From positions 16,290,386-16,354,385 of the forward strand of contig JAJEKV010000003.1 in assembly GCA_021234155.1 (NCBI GenBank): 64,000 bases of DNA, read 5' to 3'. Source of the DNA: Isoetes taiwanensis. Taxonomy: Eukaryota > Streptophyta > Lycopodiopsida > Isoetales > Isoetaceae. Shown piece by piece: positions 62,222 to 64,000 of this stretch (the first letter of the stretch is position 1; each line of letters opens with the position of its first letter). Made by a program: the position numbers and the translations under genes. Under the pieces are notes generated by a model. That model worked only from the letters and a program-made list of their open reading frames with translations. It had not been told where the DNA came from and made no database searches.

Positions 62222-63627
62222 ATTAATTGTGAGTCATCAAAAATGTGAATGTTGGCAATATCCATAGCTTTGGCTTCCTGAAGACCTGCAATCAAAGCCT
62301 TATATTCTGCTACATTAGATGTAATTTGGGGGAAGATTCTCCCTACTTTAGCTAAAAGTTTATGTGAGGAATCTTTCAGAATAGCAGCAGATGATGCAAT
62401 ATTTAGTTTTTTAGAAATACCTCCATCAAACCATAAGAATCCTGATGGCCCTTGTTTGCTGGGGAGTGCACATTCCATAATGAGAGGAACCATTTCATAT
62501 TTCCTTGGTCTTGTATTTTTTATTCTGTAAAATCCCAAAGGTTCTTCAATTAGCATTTCCTTAATAAAGTTTACCTCTTCATTGGAACCATAGGAGCCAT
62601 CTTGATTATAGATTGTAGCAGTCTGAGAACCATTGGAGATGGTACAGCTCCCTTGAGACCAGACTGGTCTAGCATCCACAGTGGCTAACCACCTTCTTCC
62701 TAAAAGTAAATCATAGATATCAGACTCACCCCCTATGTCTTCAAAAGCTACCACAATAAAGTTAGCAGCTACAATTATGCCCTCTGTATTAACAGGCACT
62801 TTAGTTACCACACCAATAGGGGTGATCTTAGCATTATAAAAAGATCTTAATAGTATAGAAGCTTTCTTATCCACCTCGAAACCACATTTTTTCATAATGT
62901 GATATGGCATAATATTTAGGGGAGATCCCCCATCAAGTAACACATTTGAGAAGGTATAACCTCCTAAAGTAGCTGAACATGTGAATGCACCAGGGTCTTC
63001 TTCATTCTGTGCTAGAACAAGGTTAGTGGCATCAGTAAAATTCACACAAGCATTTAATACCTCACCACTAGTTTGCTGCAGTACCCTTTTTCTATAGCTA
63101 GGTGCAATCTTTAGCAATGTGAAAAGATCCACACTCACCTTGGAATTTTTAAGCAAAACATCGACCTCATCAAAGTCTTGATCTTTCTTACCATATTTTT
63201 GCTGAGGGGGTGGGGCTATGATTTGAACAGGTGATTCCACTACAGGTGGTGAAGACCTGGCAGTAGAATGCCTACTTGGTTCAGCATGTGCATGAGCTTC
63301 ATTCATGCTTCTAGTTTGCACCACCATAACTTCTTCAGATTTAGGAGCTTCTGTAGCTTGAATAAATCTTATAGAGGTGCTTGGTTCAGCAAATCTCACA
63401 GGAGGTTTAGGCTCTGGTCTCTTTTCTTTTTCCTGCTTAGCAAAATATTCCTTAACAGCACACCTAGCATCAGTATGGCCAACTTCTTTACAAAAAGAAC
63501 AAACAGGACATTCCTTTCCAAAGTGGCCTTTTCTATTACATCTGGGACACACTTGCCAATAGAGAATTCCTATTGCAATGAATACATTCAGGGTAAGTTT
63601 TACCTGTTCTTGTAGCCTTGAGTTCAA
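62155..63627 (-). CDS. E13 zinc knuckles, protease and aRNH
   Basis: 490 residues. Knuckles two and three are intact (CPRCNRKGHFGKEC, CSFCKEVGHTDARC); the first is destroyed by a deletion of about 17 nt at 63562. Protease with LLDGGSPLNIMP and DLLLGRRWLATVDARPVW. aRNH with WFDGG, SNVAEYKAL and FDDSQLICRQV. The frame ends at LLKTK through a lost A near 62170, just before the last aRNH Asp. The order PR-aRNH-RT is shown directly by this and the next frame. Confidence 0.85.
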   Translation of the reverse strand: MNSRLQEQVKLTLNVFIAIGILYWQVCPRCNRKGHFGKECPVCSFCKEVGHTDARCAVKEYFAKQEKEKRPEPKPPVRFAEPSTSIRFIQATEAPKSEEVMVVQTRSMNEAHAHAEPSRHSTARSSPPVVESPVQIIAPPPQQKYGKKDQDFDEVDVLLKNSKVSVDLFTLLKIAPSYRKRVLQQTSGEVLNACVNFTDATNLVLAQNEEDPGAFTCSATLGGYTFSNVLLDGGSPLNIMPYHIMKKCGFEVDKKASILLRSFYNAKITPIGVVTKVPVNTEGIIVAANFIVVAFEDIGGESDIYDLLLGRRWLATVDARPVWSQGSCTISNGSQTATIYNQDGSYGSNEEVNFIKEMLIEEPLGFYRIKNTRPRKYEMVPLIMECALPSKQGPSGFLWFDGGISKKLNIASSAAILKDSSHKLLAKVGRIFPQITSNVAEYKALIAGLQEAKAMDIANIHIFDDSQLICRQVSGDYQTKNADMELLKTK

Positions 63628-64000
63628 CCAATTGTTTGGTTATTTCTGCTAAAGCTTCAGTAACCTTAGATAGATCTGACTTCACCTCTGCAACTTGAGA
63701 ATTTGCTTCCTCCTCTTTAGATTTCTTCTTTTCTTTCTGTATGGCATAAACTGGAATAGAAGGGTGATGATCATAATGTGCATCAGTAGCATCAGGGTAA
63801 AACGGGTCATGGCTATGGTGAGGAACATGGTGCTTGTCAGGCAAAGTAGAGAGCATCTGAGTTAAGTCAGTAGTTTTGGCAAAAACTTTGTATATAGAAT
63901 CAAATCCTTCAGCAGCTTGGATCTTGAGCAACTTCCTTTGGATATCTGGTCTTCTTTCCAGACCATTAATAAAAGCAGTAACTAAAAACAGAGTTGGGAT
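63536..64000 (-). pseudogene. E13 gag C-terminal part, continues beyond window
   Basis: The frame LVTAFINGLERRPDIQRKLLKIQAAEGF... to YPECIHCNRNS is open to the window edge. It joins the next frame by the deletion in the first knuckle. Confidence 0.8.

Larger units (their letters stand above)
58417..64000 (-). mobile_element. E13: best-preserved gypsy coding copy, 5' end beyond window
   Basis: 3' UTR (58417-59128), integrase plus gRNH, RT, aRNH plus PR plus zinc knuckles, gag to the right edge. The 3' LTR is missing. Only a handful of 1-nt to 17-nt indels disrupt coding. Confidence 0.85.

Overview
This window looks like transposon-packed heterochromatin from a land plant with a large genome. 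I see no convincing host gene, no rRNA or tRNA gene and no CRISPR array. Nearly everything is one lineage of Ty3/gypsy LTR retrotransposon, present as about ten broken, nested and recombined copies. The evidence is three tandem CCHC zinc knuckles, a retropepsin, two RNase H domains, an RT with YLDD, and an HHCC/DDE integrase without a chromodomain. The domain set resembles the plant Tat/Ogre group. The order is unusual: gag - CCHC x3 - PR - aRNH - RT - degenerate gRNH - INT. The primer binding site matches the 3' end of plant tRNA-Gln as I know it. A flowering plant, gymnosperm or fern are all possible; I cannot name the species.

Layout. 1-8394 (-): element E1, whose 5' LTR is split by a truncated LINE (6025-7467). 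8395-9684: unassigned DNA. 9685-28789: a tandem duplication of about 9 kb (copy 1 at 9685-18448, copy 2 at 18952-27962). Each copy is a gag/PR fragment, a piece of family-B LTR, and a family-A element whose 5' LTR is fused to pol. The copy-2 inner element (20310-27962) has a perfect 5-bp target duplication, TGTGG. It sits in a family-B LTR (-), which sits in an A-type LTR (-), which sits in the integrase of E5 (+): four nesting levels. 28790-31987: E5 remnant with its 3' LTR. 31988-35406 (-): E6 pol remnant. 35407-40796 (-): E7, an internally deleted element with both LTRs. 40797-44943 (-): mosaic E9/E10 interrupted by 1.9 kb of unrelated DNA (41504-43412). 44944-48152 (-): E11. 48153-57596 (-): E12, containing a 2349-bp family-B solo LTR (48228-50576, TSD GCAAG). 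57597-58416 (+): end of a family-B LTR with PBS and gag start. 58417-64000 (-): E13, the best-preserved coding copy, running off the window.

How the parts work together. LTRs would drive a gag-pol RNA, tRNA-Gln would prime reverse transcription, and the upstream archaeal-type RNase H (DEDD intact) probably replaces the degenerate gypsy RNase H. No copy here is fully intact; each has stops, frameshifts or deletions.

The most interesting signals are in the non-coding parts. A U5 hairpin changes sequence between families by compensatory substitutions. Next to it is a PBS-like motif whose variant base always matches the true PBS of the same element. LTRs start with 21-bp palindromes that also co-vary. 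Three sequence blocks (about 1-1320, 14690-16040, 45400-45730) show discrepancies concentrated at CAG/CTG sites, which may be assembly error at CHG-methylated cytosines.
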